From Streptomyces apricus (GTDB lineage Bacteria; Actinomycetota; Actinomycetes; Streptomycetales; Streptomycetaceae): DNA of 38,699 nucleotides. Made by a program: the position numbers and the translations under genes. The notes beneath the pieces are model-generated. The model was not told where the DNA came from. It saw only the letters and a list, made by a program, of their open reading frames with translations, and did not search any database. The stretch spans positions 195,507-234,205 of the forward strand of contig NZ_VDFC01000004.1 in NCBI RefSeq assembly GCF_008369065.1, read 5' to 3'. Below, piece by piece: positions 17,060 to 25,117 of the stretch. Within the stretch, counting starts at the first letter, position 1. Each line of letters starts with the position of its first letter.

Positions 17060-19081
17060 CTAGCGGTGGGTGGTCCGCACCGCGTCCAGGTCGGGCCGCG
17101 GGGCCGGGGCCCCGGTCCTGACCGCGCCCGTACCGGGGTCACCCGCGGCCGAGCGCGCCGACTGCCGGGCCGCCGCGGCGACGCCGTTGTAGTACGGCCG
17201 GTACTCGACCAGTGAGCTGCCCGCGCTGATGGCGGAGCCCGCCGCGGTCAGTTCGGCCGCGGAGACCGATCCGGTCCCGCCGAAGGCGATGACGGAGTTG
17301 ACGCCGGCCGCCTGCTGACGCAGGTAGGTGGCGGTCGTCTCCGACAGGGTCGTCTCGTCGGTCCACAGCAGCGGGCCGTAGGAGAGCATGCCGGTGCTCG
17401 CGGAGACGCCGCCGCGCCAGCTGTCCGTCCAGGCCAGCCCCACCTGGAACGGGGAGCTCCACCAGAACCGGGCGAGCTCGGCGGAGGTGCCGTCGTGGCC
17501 GCTGCCGCTGATCGGGTAGTACGACCAGGTGTCGGGCCAGTTGGAGAACGGCGTGTGCGTGAGCGCGTACGCCGCCGAGGCGCCGACCGGGATGACCAGG
17601 GTCCGGTCGGGGTCGACCGAGTTCAGGTACGTCTTGACCGACGACGACAGCGCGTTGCCCTCGTTGAGGACGACCGTGCCCTTGCCTCCGACGCCGAGGG
17701 CGCCGGCCGCCGCGGACGCCGCGAGCGCCGAGTGGTAGTCGGTGCCGGTGGCGACGAACACGTACGCCGGATCGCTCGTGACGGCCTTGGCGACCGCCAC
17801 GGACGTGGAGTAGCGCGAGGTGCCCGCCAGGCGCTTCGGGGTGAAGCCGAGCGAGCTGACCTTGGTCGCGACCGCGCTGGACAGGATGTCCGTGCCGCCC
17901 ACCAGGTAGACCGTGGCGCCGGGCCTCAGCGTGCGCTTCAGCTCGTTCTGCACGGCGGTCGACACCGAGGTCTTCGGCGTCATCAGCAGGGGGCCCTGCT
18001 TCTGGCCGGCGAGGCTCTGCCCGGTCAGGGCGTAGGACGGGCTGTCCTTGCTGACGAGGACGGCGGTCTTGGCGTCGATCAGGCCGGGCTCGTTCTGGCC
18101 GGTGGTGTTCCAGGTCCAGCGGGACGCGGCCACGTTCGTGCCGTACGCGTCGGCGCCCCAGACCCGGCCGACGCCTTGGCTGCGCAGCGGCTGCCAGGCC
18201 AGGTCGAGGACCGAGGAGGTGCCGACCGGCAGCGGCATCGGAGTGGCGTCACCGGTGGCGACGTCCACGATGCGCGGGATGGCCACGTCCTCGTCGGTGC
18301 CGTTGGTGACCGCGATCCGGGTGCCGCTGGGCGACCAGGCCGGGGCGTACGCGGCGTCGGTGAAGGTCAGCTGGCGCTCGCCGGTGCCGTCGACGTTGAT
18401 GACGAAGAGCCGGCTGAGGCCGTCCGCCTCGCGCACGAAGGCGACCTGGGTGCCGTCGGGCGAGATCGCCGGGTGGGCGCCCTCGTCGGTCAGCTTGGTG
18501 AAGGCGCCGGTGGTGTCCTCCCAGAGCCAGATCGCCGACCCGGTCGGCGATCCGCAGGTGTCACCGGTACGGACGAAGGCCACCAGGCCGTTGACGGAGG
18601 CGCTGGGCTGGCGGTCGCAGCCGTCCTCCGCGGTGGAGAACAGCGGCTGCCCGTAGCGGGAGCCGTCCGAGGACGCGTACCGCAGCCGGCCGCTGCCGGA
18701 GTACACGACGGTGTTGCCGGAGCGCAGGAACGTCGGGTCGCCGACGTTGGTCACGGAGCCCTGTTCCTGGATCTTCACCAGGGTGGAGCCGGTGTAGCGG
18801 CGGGTCTCGACCCGGTTGTCCTTCACGTACGCGACCCGGCTGCCGTCGGGCGACCAGGACGGCTGGCGCGCGTCGGCGAGGAAGTCGCTGTAGGTGCTGC
18901 TGCCGGGTTCCTGCGTCTGGATGACGTTGCGTGCGCCGTTGACGAACGTCAGCTTGCCGTCCGCGGCCTGCCACGTGACGGGTTCCGCGGCCACCGCGCC
19001 GGGCGTGGCGGTGACCATGCCCGCGCCCACGGCGACGACGGTGCCCAGCGCCGCGAGCACGCGGCGTCTGTGAATCTTCAT
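17060..19081 (-). CDS. Secreted PD40 beta-propeller protein with CWB2 cell-wall-binding repeats
   Basis: 673 residues. The N-terminus (HRRRVLAALGTVVAVGAGMV, cleavage near AVAAEP) is an export signal, and the arginine group makes Tat possible. Residues 35-310 are TolB/PD40 propeller blades with repeated PSWSPDGSRVAYV, PAISPDGTQVAFV and PAWSPSGTRIAVT motifs. Residues 330-640 carry cell wall binding 2 (PF04122-like) repeats: KRLAGTSRYSTSVAVAKAV, VFVATGTDYHSALAASAAAG, VYLVGGTDILSS. CWB2 modules attach surface proteins non-covalently to wall polymers in Gram-positives. The ATG at 19081 (MKIHRRR) follows GGGGG; four residues upstream is another start. Unlinked to any obvious partner. Confidence 0.85.
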   Translation of the reverse strand: MKIHRRRVLAALGTVVAVGAGMVTATPGAVAAEPVTWQAADGKLTFVNGARNVIQTQEPGSSTYSDFLADARQPSWSPDGSRVAYVKDNRVETRRYTGSTLVKIQEQGSVTNVGDPTFLRSGNTVVYSGSGRLRYASSDGSRYGQPLFSTAEDGCDRQPSASVNGLVAFVRTGDTCGSPTGSAIWLWEDTTGAFTKLTDEGAHPAISPDGTQVAFVREADGLSRLFVINVDGTGERQLTFTDAAYAPAWSPSGTRIAVTNGTDEDVAIPRIVDVATGDATPMPLPVGTSSVLDLAWQPLRSQGVGRVWGADAYGTNVAASRWTWNTTGQNEPGLIDAKTAVLVSKDSPSYALTGQSLAGQKQGPLLMTPKTSVSTAVQNELKRTLRPGATVYLVGGTDILSSAVATKVSSLGFTPKRLAGTSRYSTSVAVAKAVTSDPAYVFVATGTDYHSALAASAAAGALGVGGKGTVVLNEGNALSSSVKTYLNSVDPDRTLVIPVGASAAYALTHTPFSNWPDTWSYYPISGSGHDGTSAELARFWWSSPFQVGLAWTDSWRGGVSASTGMLSYGPLLWTDETTLSETTATYLRQQAAGVNSVIAFGGTGSVSAAELTAAGSAISAGSSLVEYRPYYNGVAAAARQSARSAAGDPGTGAVRTGAPAPRPDLDAVRTTHR

Positions 19082-19186
19082 GTGCCCCCACAAGAGAGTT
19101 GAAAGGGCTGTCGTTCGTCTCCCCGACGCGGAACGGCAACCTCACGTTCCTTTACGACAGCTGGGTCACTGTAGCGGCACACATGA

Positions 19187-20233
19187 TCAGGAAGGAACAG
19201 ATTTACGGGCGGAGTTCGCGAGCCGCTCGGCGAAGGCCGCGACGAGGTCGCGCAGTTCGTCCGGGCGCTCGACGGCGAAGGGCCGGTCCAGCGAGGCGAG
19301 GACGGCGGGCAGCCAGTCGAGCCGCTCCACCCGCAGTTCGACGCGGCAGCGGGGCCCGGTGTCGGGCGGCCCGTCGTCCGGGGACGGCAGTTCGGTGACG
19401 ACCGCGAGGCCGGCGGGCAGCCGCTGGTGGAGGTGGTCGGCCGTCCCCTGCACGTGCAGGACCACCTCGTGCCGGTAGGGGACCGTGGCGAGTCCGGTCA
19501 GGACGCGCTGCGCCGGATCGACGTCGGCGGGCGGCTCGAACGAGCCGGGCAGGACCCGTACGCCGGTGACGCGGTCCAGCCGGAAGGTGCGGTCCTCACC
19601 TGCGGAGACGTCGGCGGCCGTCAGGTACCACCGGTCCGCGTGGGCGACGATTCCGTACGGGTGGACGACGCGCTCGCTGCGGCCGCCGTCGGCCGCGGTG
19701 TAGCGGATCGAGAGCGGCCGGTGGTACCGCACCGCGTCGGCGACCGGCAGGAGGACTCCCGGTCCCGGGGTGGTCGATCCGGTCTCGGTCGCCCCGGTCG
19801 CCCCGGCAGCGCCGGCCGTGGTCGTGCCGCCGGGCGGCTCCGTGAAGGCGAGGGAGCCGAGGACGGCGTCGAGTCCGCTCCGCAGCCGCTCGGGCAGGAC
19901 GCGCCGGATCTTGGCCGTCGCCGTCTCGCTCGCCGTGCCGGTGGCCGCCGTGAGCCCCGATCGCCGGCCCGCGACCAGGCCGAGGAGCACGGCGAGCGCC
20001 TCGTCGTCGTTCAGCATGAGCGGGGGCATGCGGTAGCCGGGGCCGAGCCGGTAGCCGCCGTAGCGGCCGCGCACCGACTCGACGGGCACGTCGAGGTCGA
20101 CGAGCTGCTGTGCGTAACGCCGCACGGTGCGTTCGTCGACGTCCAGCCGGTCGGCGAGTTCGGTGACGGTCCGCAGACCGCCCGACTGCAGCAGTTCGAG
20201 GAGGGTGAGGACGCGGCCGAGGGGGCGGGGCAT
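19187..20233 (-). CDS. HTH/WYL-domain transcriptional regulator
   Basis: 348 residues. An N-terminal DeoR-like winged helix (LLELLQSGGLRTVTELADRL, about 11-55) is followed by a linker rich in Gly, Thr and Ala (about 145-180) and a WYL domain (HRPLSIRYTAADG to VTGVRVLPG), including a literal WYL triplet in HADRWYLTAADV; a C-terminal WCX extension completes the YafY-type layout. Such proteins sense small ligands or nucleic acids and often control the divergent neighbour. Here the neighbour is the VOC gene 103 bases away, and TACCGG-N11-CCGGTA in the shared gap is a plausible operator. The start at 20233 is an ATG with weak ribosome-binding signal. Confidence 0.85.
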   Translation of the reverse strand: MPRPLGRVLTLLELLQSGGLRTVTELADRLDVDERTVRRYAQQLVDLDVPVESVRGRYGGYRLGPGYRMPPLMLNDDEALAVLLGLVAGRRSGLTAATGTASETATAKIRRVLPERLRSGLDAVLGSLAFTEPPGGTTTAGAAGATGATETGSTTPGPGVLLPVADAVRYHRPLSIRYTAADGGRSERVVHPYGIVAHADRWYLTAADVSAGEDRTFRLDRVTGVRVLPGSFEPPADVDPAQRVLTGLATVPYRHEVVLHVQGTADHLHQRLPAGLAVVTELPSPDDGPPDTGPRCRVELRVERLDWLPAVLASLDRPFAVERPDELRDLVAAFAERLANSARKSVPS

Positions 20234-20253
20234 GGGGAGAAGTCTTCCGCACT

Positions 20254-20276
20254 TACCGGACGGATTCTGCCCGGTA
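20254..20276. promoter_or_regulatory. Palindromic operator candidate
   Basis: TACCGG (20254-20259) and CCGGTA (20271-20276) form a 6-bp inverted repeat with an 11-base centre between the divergent regulator and VOC genes. TATAGG directly to the right could be the -10 of the VOC promoter, so a bound repressor would cover it. Confidence 0.45.
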
Positions 20277-20336
20277 TAGGTCGTAGCGTGCGCTCACGAC
20301 AGCCACGAGCACCGCTCATCCCACGGAGAAACACGC

Positions 20337-20745
20337 ATGAACTTCGCCTCCACCCGCGTCATCACGAGCGACGTCGCCCGCCTGGTCGACTTCTACGAGC
20401 GCGCCACGGGGACGTCCGCCACCTGGGCCACCGAGGACTTCGCCGAACTGCGCACCCCCTCGGCGACCCTGGCGATCGGCAGCACCCGCACCCCCCGGCT
20501 CCGCCCGCCCGGCCGAGAACCGCAGCGTCATCCTCGAATTCCGGGTCGACGACGTGGACGCCGCGTACGACAGCCTGCGCACCTTCGTGGAGGACTTCGT
20601 CAACGAGCCCACGACGATGCCCTGGGGAAACCGGTCGCTCCTCTTCCGCGACCCGGACGGCAACCTCGTCAACTTCTTCACGCCGGCCGCCCCGTCCGAG
20701 GCGGCCGCCCGGCCCGAGGCGGCCGCCCCCTCAGTCGAGCAGTGA
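20337..20745 (+). pseudogene. VOC/glyoxalase-family protein, frameshifted
   Basis: Two frames together spell one vicinal-oxygen-chelate protein. The first (from ATG 20337) reads MNFASTRVITSDVARLVDFY through TPSATLAIGSTRT; the second continues ARPAENRSVILEFRVDDVDA to NLVNFFTPAAPSEA and stops at 20745. The switch falls at about 20490-20500, in a C-rich run (ACCCCCCGG), a typical place for a one-base change. Full length would be about 136 residues, normal for a single-domain bleomycin-resistance or glyoxalase-like protein. This may be a real decayed gene, a programmed shift or an assembly error. Its end overlaps the convergent FG-GAP gene by 15 bases. Confidence 0.8.
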
Positions 20746-22164
20746 CTCCCCGAACCGCGATCCGCCCGCGAGGCCGAAGTCGGCGGAGCTGAGGGACTTC
20801 GAACCGGAACCGGTGAGGCCGGACGACGTGCCCGGCAGCGTCCACAGGCCTCCGCTGCGATCGTTCTCGAAGGAGGCGGTCACCGCCAGGTCGGCCCTGC
20901 CGTTGTCGTCGTAGTCGGCGAGCCGGACCTGGGCGCCGAAGAGGTCGCCGGCCTCGGCGGCGCCCGGGACGCCGGCGGTGTCCTGGGAGACGCGTACGAC
21001 TCCGGACTGCGAGACGCCGGAGGCGGAGCCTCGGAACACCGTCACGTCGCCGGCGTTGTCCAAGTCGCCGAGCTGTTCGCCGTTGGCGCCGACCACCAGT
21101 TCGGCCCGGCCGTCACCGGTGATGTCGCCGACCGCCACCGAGGCTCCCCAGTTGTCGCCGTCCTCGTTCACGCCGGGGACACCGGTGTTGTCCTGGTGCA
21201 GGGTCACCGGGTCGCCGAAGCCCGTACGGCTGCCGTACCGGACGGTCACGTAGCCGGCGCCGTCGCTGGGGTCGTCGACGTAGTAATTGTCGGGCCAGGT
21301 GAGGGAGGTGGCCAGGTCGTCGAAGCCGTCGCCGTCGATGTCGCCGAGGGCGACCGCGGTGCCGCCGTCGTCCACCCGCTGGATCCGGTTCGGGCGGCCC
21401 TCCTGGCCCGTGTAGAGGTCGGTGCCCGGACGTCCGGTGCCGGGATCGCCGGTCACGGCCAGGTCGTCCTTGCCGTCGCCGTCGACGTCGCCCACGGCCG
21501 CCTCCCAGTTGAGGAGCTGGGCGCCGGGGACCGTCAGGGTGTAGGCGGGGGCGGTCAGGGCCGTACGGGAGGTGCCGCCGCGGTGGACGACGACCGCGCC
21601 CGGTTCGATCACGGCGAGGTCCGCGGCGCTGTCGCCGGTGAAATCGCCCACCGCCACGTCCAGGCCGTGGCTCTGCCACTGGTGCGGGTTGTCCACGGTG
21701 GTCGTGGTGCTGCTGGTGAACGGCTCGGCGCCGCCCCAGAGGATGGTCACACTGCCCTGGCCCTCGTACGCGCCCACGTCCTCGCCGTCGGCGCCCACGA
21801 CCAGGTCCGCGTACCCGTCCGAGTCAAGGTCGCCACCGGCGATCGACACCCCGAAGGTGTCGCCCTCCTCCGGCGTGCCCGGCACCCCCGCGGAGCTCTG
21901 GGTGAGCTCGATCTTCCGCGTGGTCAGTCCGGTGGCCGACCCGAGGGAGACGACCACGGCCCCCGCGGCCGGGGCGCCGTTGACGGACTTGTACGGCGCA
22001 CCGATCGCGAGGTCCCGGTGCCCGTCGCCGTTGAAGTCGTCGGCGTACTCGGCGGGGGCGGTGGGGGCGGCGGACGCGGGCGCCGCGGCCATGACGGTGA
22101 ACAGACCACCGGTCAGCGCGGCCGCGGTCGCGGCGGCGACGACGGTACGGATGGGCAGGCGCAT
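20731..22164 (-). CDS. Secreted FG-GAP/VCBS repeat protein
   Basis: 477 residues. A Sec signal peptide (RTVVAAATAAALTGGLFTVM, cleavage near ASAAPTAP) is followed by about seven FG-GAP repeats forming an integrin-alpha-like beta-propeller. Calcium-loop sequences are easy to see: DFNGDGHRD, DLDSDGYAD, DFTGDSAAD, DVDGDGKDD, DIDGDGFDD, DITGDGRAE and DYDDNGRAD. Each repeat also has the GDTFG or GDNWG-type FG-GAP turn. These proteins are extracellular and often bind carbohydrates or proteins; none is tied to a specific job in Streptomyces that I can name. ATG 22164 has AGGAGG eight bases upstream. It is convergent with the VOC gene. Confidence 0.88.
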   Translation of the reverse strand: MRLPIRTVVAAATAAALTGGLFTVMAAAPASAAPTAPAEYADDFNGDGHRDLAIGAPYKSVNGAPAAGAVVVSLGSATGLTTRKIELTQSSAGVPGTPEEGDTFGVSIAGGDLDSDGYADLVVGADGEDVGAYEGQGSVTILWGGAEPFTSSTTTTVDNPHQWQSHGLDVAVGDFTGDSAADLAVIEPGAVVVHRGGTSRTALTAPAYTLTVPGAQLLNWEAAVGDVDGDGKDDLAVTGDPGTGRPGTDLYTGQEGRPNRIQRVDDGGTAVALGDIDGDGFDDLATSLTWPDNYYVDDPSDGAGYVTVRYGSRTGFGDPVTLHQDNTGVPGVNEDGDNWGASVAVGDITGDGRAELVVGANGEQLGDLDNAGDVTVFRGSASGVSQSGVVRVSQDTAGVPGAAEAGDLFGAQVRLADYDDNGRADLAVTASFENDRSGGLWTLPGTSSGLTGSGSKSLSSADFGLAGGSRFGESLLD

Positions 22165-22280
22165 GAAGGTTTCCTCCTGGGGCAGTGCCGTGCGATGCCG
22201 TAGACGCCCCGGGTGGAGGAAGAGTTGCACGAGTCAGCTTGCTCCGGGTGCTCGACCGATGCTGTTCGCGCCTGTTGATG

Positions 22281-22790
22281 TCAGTTGTTGTCGGTGCCAG
22301 GAGCGTGCTGCACGCTCTTGCGCAGGGACATGGACTCCACGTCGTAGCCGTTGCGCCGATACAGGGCGATGGCGGCCTCGTTGTCCCCGGAGACGTTCAG
22401 GCCGAGAGACGTCCAGCCCTCGCGGGCGACGAGTTCTTCGGCGGCGGAGAGGATGGCTGAGCCGTATCCGCGGCGGCGGAACGCGGGGAGGACGTTGATG
22501 TCGTACAGCCAGGCCGAGTCGGCCGTGGCCGCGGCTTGGCGCGGATCCGGGCCGATCCACGCGTTCCCCACGACCTCGGCTGATCCGTTCTCCGCGACCA
22601 CGAGATGGTGACCAGTCGTGTCGAGCCCGTCGGGGAGGAACCGCACCGTGTCCTGACGAGCCCGCTCCCACGCCAGCTCCTCGGGCATGAACTTTCCGAG
22701 TTCCCGGGCCGTCTCGGCTTCGCGATGCCCAGTCGCCGCGTCGTACTCGGACGGCGTCATCTTCCGTAAGGTCACCCGCTGCACATCCAT
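22281..22790 (-). CDS. GNAT-family N-acetyltransferase
   Basis: 169 residues, single GNAT domain that transfers acetyl groups from acetyl-CoA to an amine. Motif A is LYDINVLPAFRRRGYGSAIL with the acetyl-CoA pyrophosphate loop RRRGYG; the C-terminal EAAIALYRRNGYDVESMSL is motif B. ATG 22790 (MDVQRVTLRKMTPSEYD) fits the usual family start; extending upstream adds a low-complexity, Arg-rich stretch that is not family-like. Substrate unknown. It stands alone at the left edge of the element scar. Confidence 0.85.
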   Translation of the reverse strand: MDVQRVTLRKMTPSEYDAATGHREAETARELGKFMPEELAWERARQDTVRFLPDGLDTTGHHLVVAENGSAEVVGNAWIGPDPRQAAATADSAWLYDINVLPAFRRRGYGSAILSAAEELVAREGWTSLGLNVSGDNEAAIALYRRNGYDVESMSLRKSVQHAPGTDNN

Positions 22791-22873
22791 GCCCCAAGTC
22801 TCGACGGGGCACCGGTGACTGCGGTAGCGGGTTCCCGATCCCGGAGGACACCGGGGCACCACTCGCCGCGGCC

Positions 22874-23173
22874 TCAGCCGGCGGATGCGGCCCGCCACTG
22901 CGCGGTGATGCACCCCTCTTCCATGTGCCACCACTCTTTGGCGACACCGTGGTTGAGCAGCTTCTGCACCTTGGCGAGATCGGCGGTGGGCGGGACGTCC
23001 AGGGCGACCATCCGGAACCGTTCTATGCCCTCGCCGCTGACTCCGAGTGCGTGGAACGCGTCGAGCACGCTCTGCCGCGCGGCTCCTGAACCGCCGTCGC
23101 GGAGCACTATGAGGCGGATGGTGCAGTTCTCCGACCGCTTCCGGGACCTGTCGCAGACGCGCTCCGTGCCCAC
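22874..23173 (-). pseudogene. DUF4265-like C-terminal remnant
   Basis: The frame is 99 codons. Residues from about 15 onwards (NCTIRLIVLRD, then a helix, then MVALDVPPTADLAKVQKLL and WWHMEEGCITAQ) resemble the C-terminal part of DUF4265 proteins, as I remember the family, whose usual length is about 130-160. The expected N-terminal strand-rich half is missing. The first dozen codons (above about 23140) come from DNA that on the other strand encodes the integrase remnant, so the gene was probably cut by element insertion or deletion. Function is unknown for the family. Confidence 0.55.
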
Positions 23174-23490
23174 CTGAAGCGGTTCCCGCCCATCGAGATC
23201 ACGTTGCCGTGGAAGGTCGCGGACGGGCCGCCGGTGACGAAGCGGCTGATCTTCACCGGGTCTCGGGTGGTCACATCTGGCGTACGTCGCTCAACGAGGA
23301 GGCGTGGAAGCGGGCGCTGCGCCACTTCTACGCCTCGGTGCTCCTGGACGCTGGTGAGAACGTCAAGGCTTTGGCCGAGTACCTAGGCCACTTGGACCCG
23401 GGCTTGACTCTTCGCGTATACGCGCATCTCATGCCTTCGAGTCAGGAACGCACTCGCAAGGCCGTGGCATCTGTCTTCGATCGTCAGTGA
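23144..23490 (+). pseudogene. Tyrosine-recombinase (integrase) 3' remnant
   Basis: Remains of the C-terminal catalytic part of a phage-type integrase of the kind found on actinomycete integrative elements. The first piece reads VADALRAHLKRFPPIEITLP to KRLIFTGSR; one base appears lost near 23268, after which GGHIWRTSLNEEAWK continues in the next frame. A jump then joins directly to LRHFYASVLLDAGENVKALA, so about 25-30 codons appear deleted. The last part keeps the catalytic HxxR-like box, the GH of EYLGHLDP and the Tyr of RVYAHLMP. The 5' two thirds are absent. It cannot make an active recombinase. Confidence 0.85.
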
Positions 23491-23517
23491 TGATGAGCGC
23501 ACTGTGACGATCGAAGA
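23474..23517. repeat. Inverted repeat at the integrase stop
   Basis: Perfect 13-bp arms TCTTCGATCGTCA (23474-23486) and its complement (23505-23517), with an inner CAGTG/CACTG pair. The left arm runs into the integrase stop codon. It may be a terminator or an arm-type binding or attachment site. Confidence 0.75.
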
Positions 23518-23815
23518 TCACCCTTCTCGGTAGTCGGTGGAACTAGACAGACCATGACGTTCACTGAAGAGACTAGAGATCTAGACTCACGTACAGACTC
23601 ACAAAGTTGATTGGATTAGCAGTGCGTGAGAGATTGAGATAGAGGCTCTAGATACCTTGTAACAGTTCTAGAAGACTCCAGAACGACCGAGGACCTGGAT
23701 CCGGCGGCAACCAGACCCAGGCCCTCTTGCAGTCAACGAGCCCGGTCGCCTACCAGCAGACCGGGCTCGCTGTATGTACAGCTCCCGGTCGCGACCGTCC
23801 TCGCGCGTGACTCGC
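23518..23815. other. Lower-GC non-coding part of the element scar
   Basis: About 300 bases with several TCTAGA-like motifs (near 23571-23581, 23650, 23669) and visibly lower GC than the flanks. No frame looks coding. A perfect 11-bp hairpin lies at 23737-23747 with 23759-23769, probably ending a transcript. The base composition suggests foreign origin, in keeping with the integrase remnant on its left. Confidence 0.6.
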
Positions 23816-23935
23816 TCATCGAGCGAACTGCATCACGCCGGTAGTGATGGCCACCAGTAGACCCACCCCCGCAAGCCAGACCTGCCACTTCTCGGCACTG
23901 GTCCACCTGCGAGGCTTGTCCTTCTCAAGGCTCAC
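23816..23935 (-). CDS. 39-residue small membrane protein
   Basis: Short minus-strand frame, GTG 23935 to TGA at 23816. The start has GGGAGGTG close upstream (on the minus strand AAGGGAGGTGTAGGGGTG). The product begins MSLEKDKPRRWTSAEKWQVW and ends with one hydrophobic helix, WLAGVGLLVAITTGVMQF, then Ala-Arg. The basic, Trp-bearing N-terminal part and single helix suggest a small inner-membrane peptide with the N-terminus inside. It lies inside the decayed element and may be one of its leftovers. No known family recognised; function unknown. Confidence 0.6.
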   Translation of the reverse strand: MSLEKDKPRRWTSAEKWQVWLAGVGLLVAITTGVMQFAR

Positions 23936-24137
23936 CCCTACACCTCCCTTCTCCTTCTACCGGCCCGCGTATCGAGTCGGCGCCTTGGAACTCACGTGCC
24001 TGCGCACAGAGTTCAGGGAAGGTTCAGGAAAGGTGCGTCAAGCATACCGGTCACACTGACAACTCCCGGGACGCACGAGGAGGCTTGACAAGAGCCGAGA
24101 AACACTCTGACGGCCCAGTGACGGCCCCAGCACAGCA
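23936..24137. repeat. Short tandem repeats at the right side of the scar
   Basis: GTTCAGGGAA (24011-24020) and GGTTCAGGAAA (24021-24031) are tandem, and TGACGGCCCAG (24108-24118) and TGACGGCCCCAG (24119-24130) are tandem. No coding frame is supported. These could be arm-type recombinase sites of the former element, or promoter elements of the 39-residue gene. Confidence 0.5.
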
Positions 24138-24180
24138 ATAGGCCCCCTATCAGCGGGAAACCCGCAGGTAGGGGGCCTAT
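24138..24180 (-). terminator. gpmA terminator
   Basis: Perfect 12-bp outer stem (24138-24149 with 24169-24180) enclosing a GCGGG-AAA-CCCGC hairpin (24153-24165), 10 bases after the gpmA stop. Confidence 0.85.
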
Positions 24181-24190
24181 CCTTGGCTAT

Positions 24191-24952
24191 TTACTTCTTC
24201 TTGCCCTGGTTTTTTACCGCTTCGATTGCTGCCGCTGCTGCCGCCGGGTCCAGGTAGGTGCCGCCCGGGGTCAGCGGCTTGAAGGACGCGTCTAGTTCGT
24301 ATGCGAGCGGGATGCCCGTCGGGATGTTCAGGCTTGCGATGTCCTCGTCCGAGATGCCGTCCAGGTGCTTGACGAGGGCCCGCAGGGAGTTGCCGTGGGC
24401 CGCGACCAGAACCGTGCGGCCCGTCAGGAGGTCGGGGACGATGCCGTCGTACCAGTACGGGAGCATGCGGTGGACGACGTCCTTCAGGCACTCCGTGCGG
24501 GGGCGCAGCTCCGGCGGGATCGTCGCGTAGCGCGGGTCGTCCGACTGCGAGAACTCCGAGCCGTCCTCAAGGGGCGGCGGAGGCGTGTCGTACGAGCGGC
24601 GCCACAGCATGAACTGCTCCTCGCCGAACTCCGCGAGGGTCTGCGCCTTGTCCTTGCCCTGCAGCGCGCCGTAGTGGCGCTCGTTCAGGCGCCAGCTGCG
24701 GTGGACCGGGATCCAGTGGCGGTCGGCCGCCTCCAGGGCGAGCTGCGCCGTGCGGATGGCGCGCTTCTGGAGCGAGGTGTGGACGACGTCGGGCAGCAGG
24801 CCGGCGTCCTTGAGCAGCTCACCGCCGCGGACCGCCTCCTTCTCGCCCTTCTCGTTGAGGTTGACGTCCACCCAGCCGGTGAACAGGTTCTTCGCGTTCC
24901 ATTCGCTCTCGCCGTGGCGGAGGAGGATCAGCTTGTACGGTGCGTCGGCCAT
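24191..24952 (-). CDS. gpmA: 2,3-bisphosphoglycerate-dependent phosphoglycerate mutase
   Basis: 253-residue cytoplasmic glycolytic enzyme interconverting 3- and 2-phosphoglycerate via a phosphohistidine. The phospho-acceptor motif [10 protein letters not shown] places His at residue 13; [10 protein letters not shown] and [11 protein letters not shown] supply the second His and phosphate-binding residues. The family-typical GTYLDP block and Ala-rich C-terminal [10 protein letters not shown] are present. ATG 24952 ([10 protein letters not shown]) gives the normal length; extended frames upstream (to 25324) are not family-like. It is divergent from an MFS transporter, sharing a 229-base gap. Confidence 0.96.
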   Translation of the reverse strand: MADAPYKLILLRHGESEWNAKNLFTGWVDVNLNEKGEKEAVRGGELLKDAGLLPDVVHTSLQKRAIRTAQLALEAADRHWIPVHRSWRLNERHYGALQGKDKAQTLAEFGEEQFMLWRRSYDTPPPPLEDGSEFSQSDDPRYATIPPELRPRTECLKDVVHRMLPYWYDGIVPDLLTGRTVLVAAHGNSLRALVKHLDGISDEDIASLNIPTGIPLAYELDASFKPLTPGGTYLDPAAAAAAIEAVKNQGKKK

Positions 24953-25117
24953 GGCTCCGAGCGTAATCCACCACCTGCGGCGTCCGCTCGCCCGCCCGGA
25001 GGACGGACACCCCCGGCGACGCCCCGGCGACGCCCGCGGCGACACCCCCGGCCGCTCCGTTCGACAGTTGACGACTTCTGTTAATCCGGTGGCTCCCGTC
25101 CCGGCCGAAATCGTAAG

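Noticed and set aside
23144..23490. Functional integrase
   Set aside because: Missing 5' domains, a frameshift and an internal deletion leave only the catalytic tail.
23844..24059. Plus-strand 71-codon frame over the scar
   Set aside because: Composition is not Streptomyces-like coding and it lies antisense to the better supported 39-residue gene.
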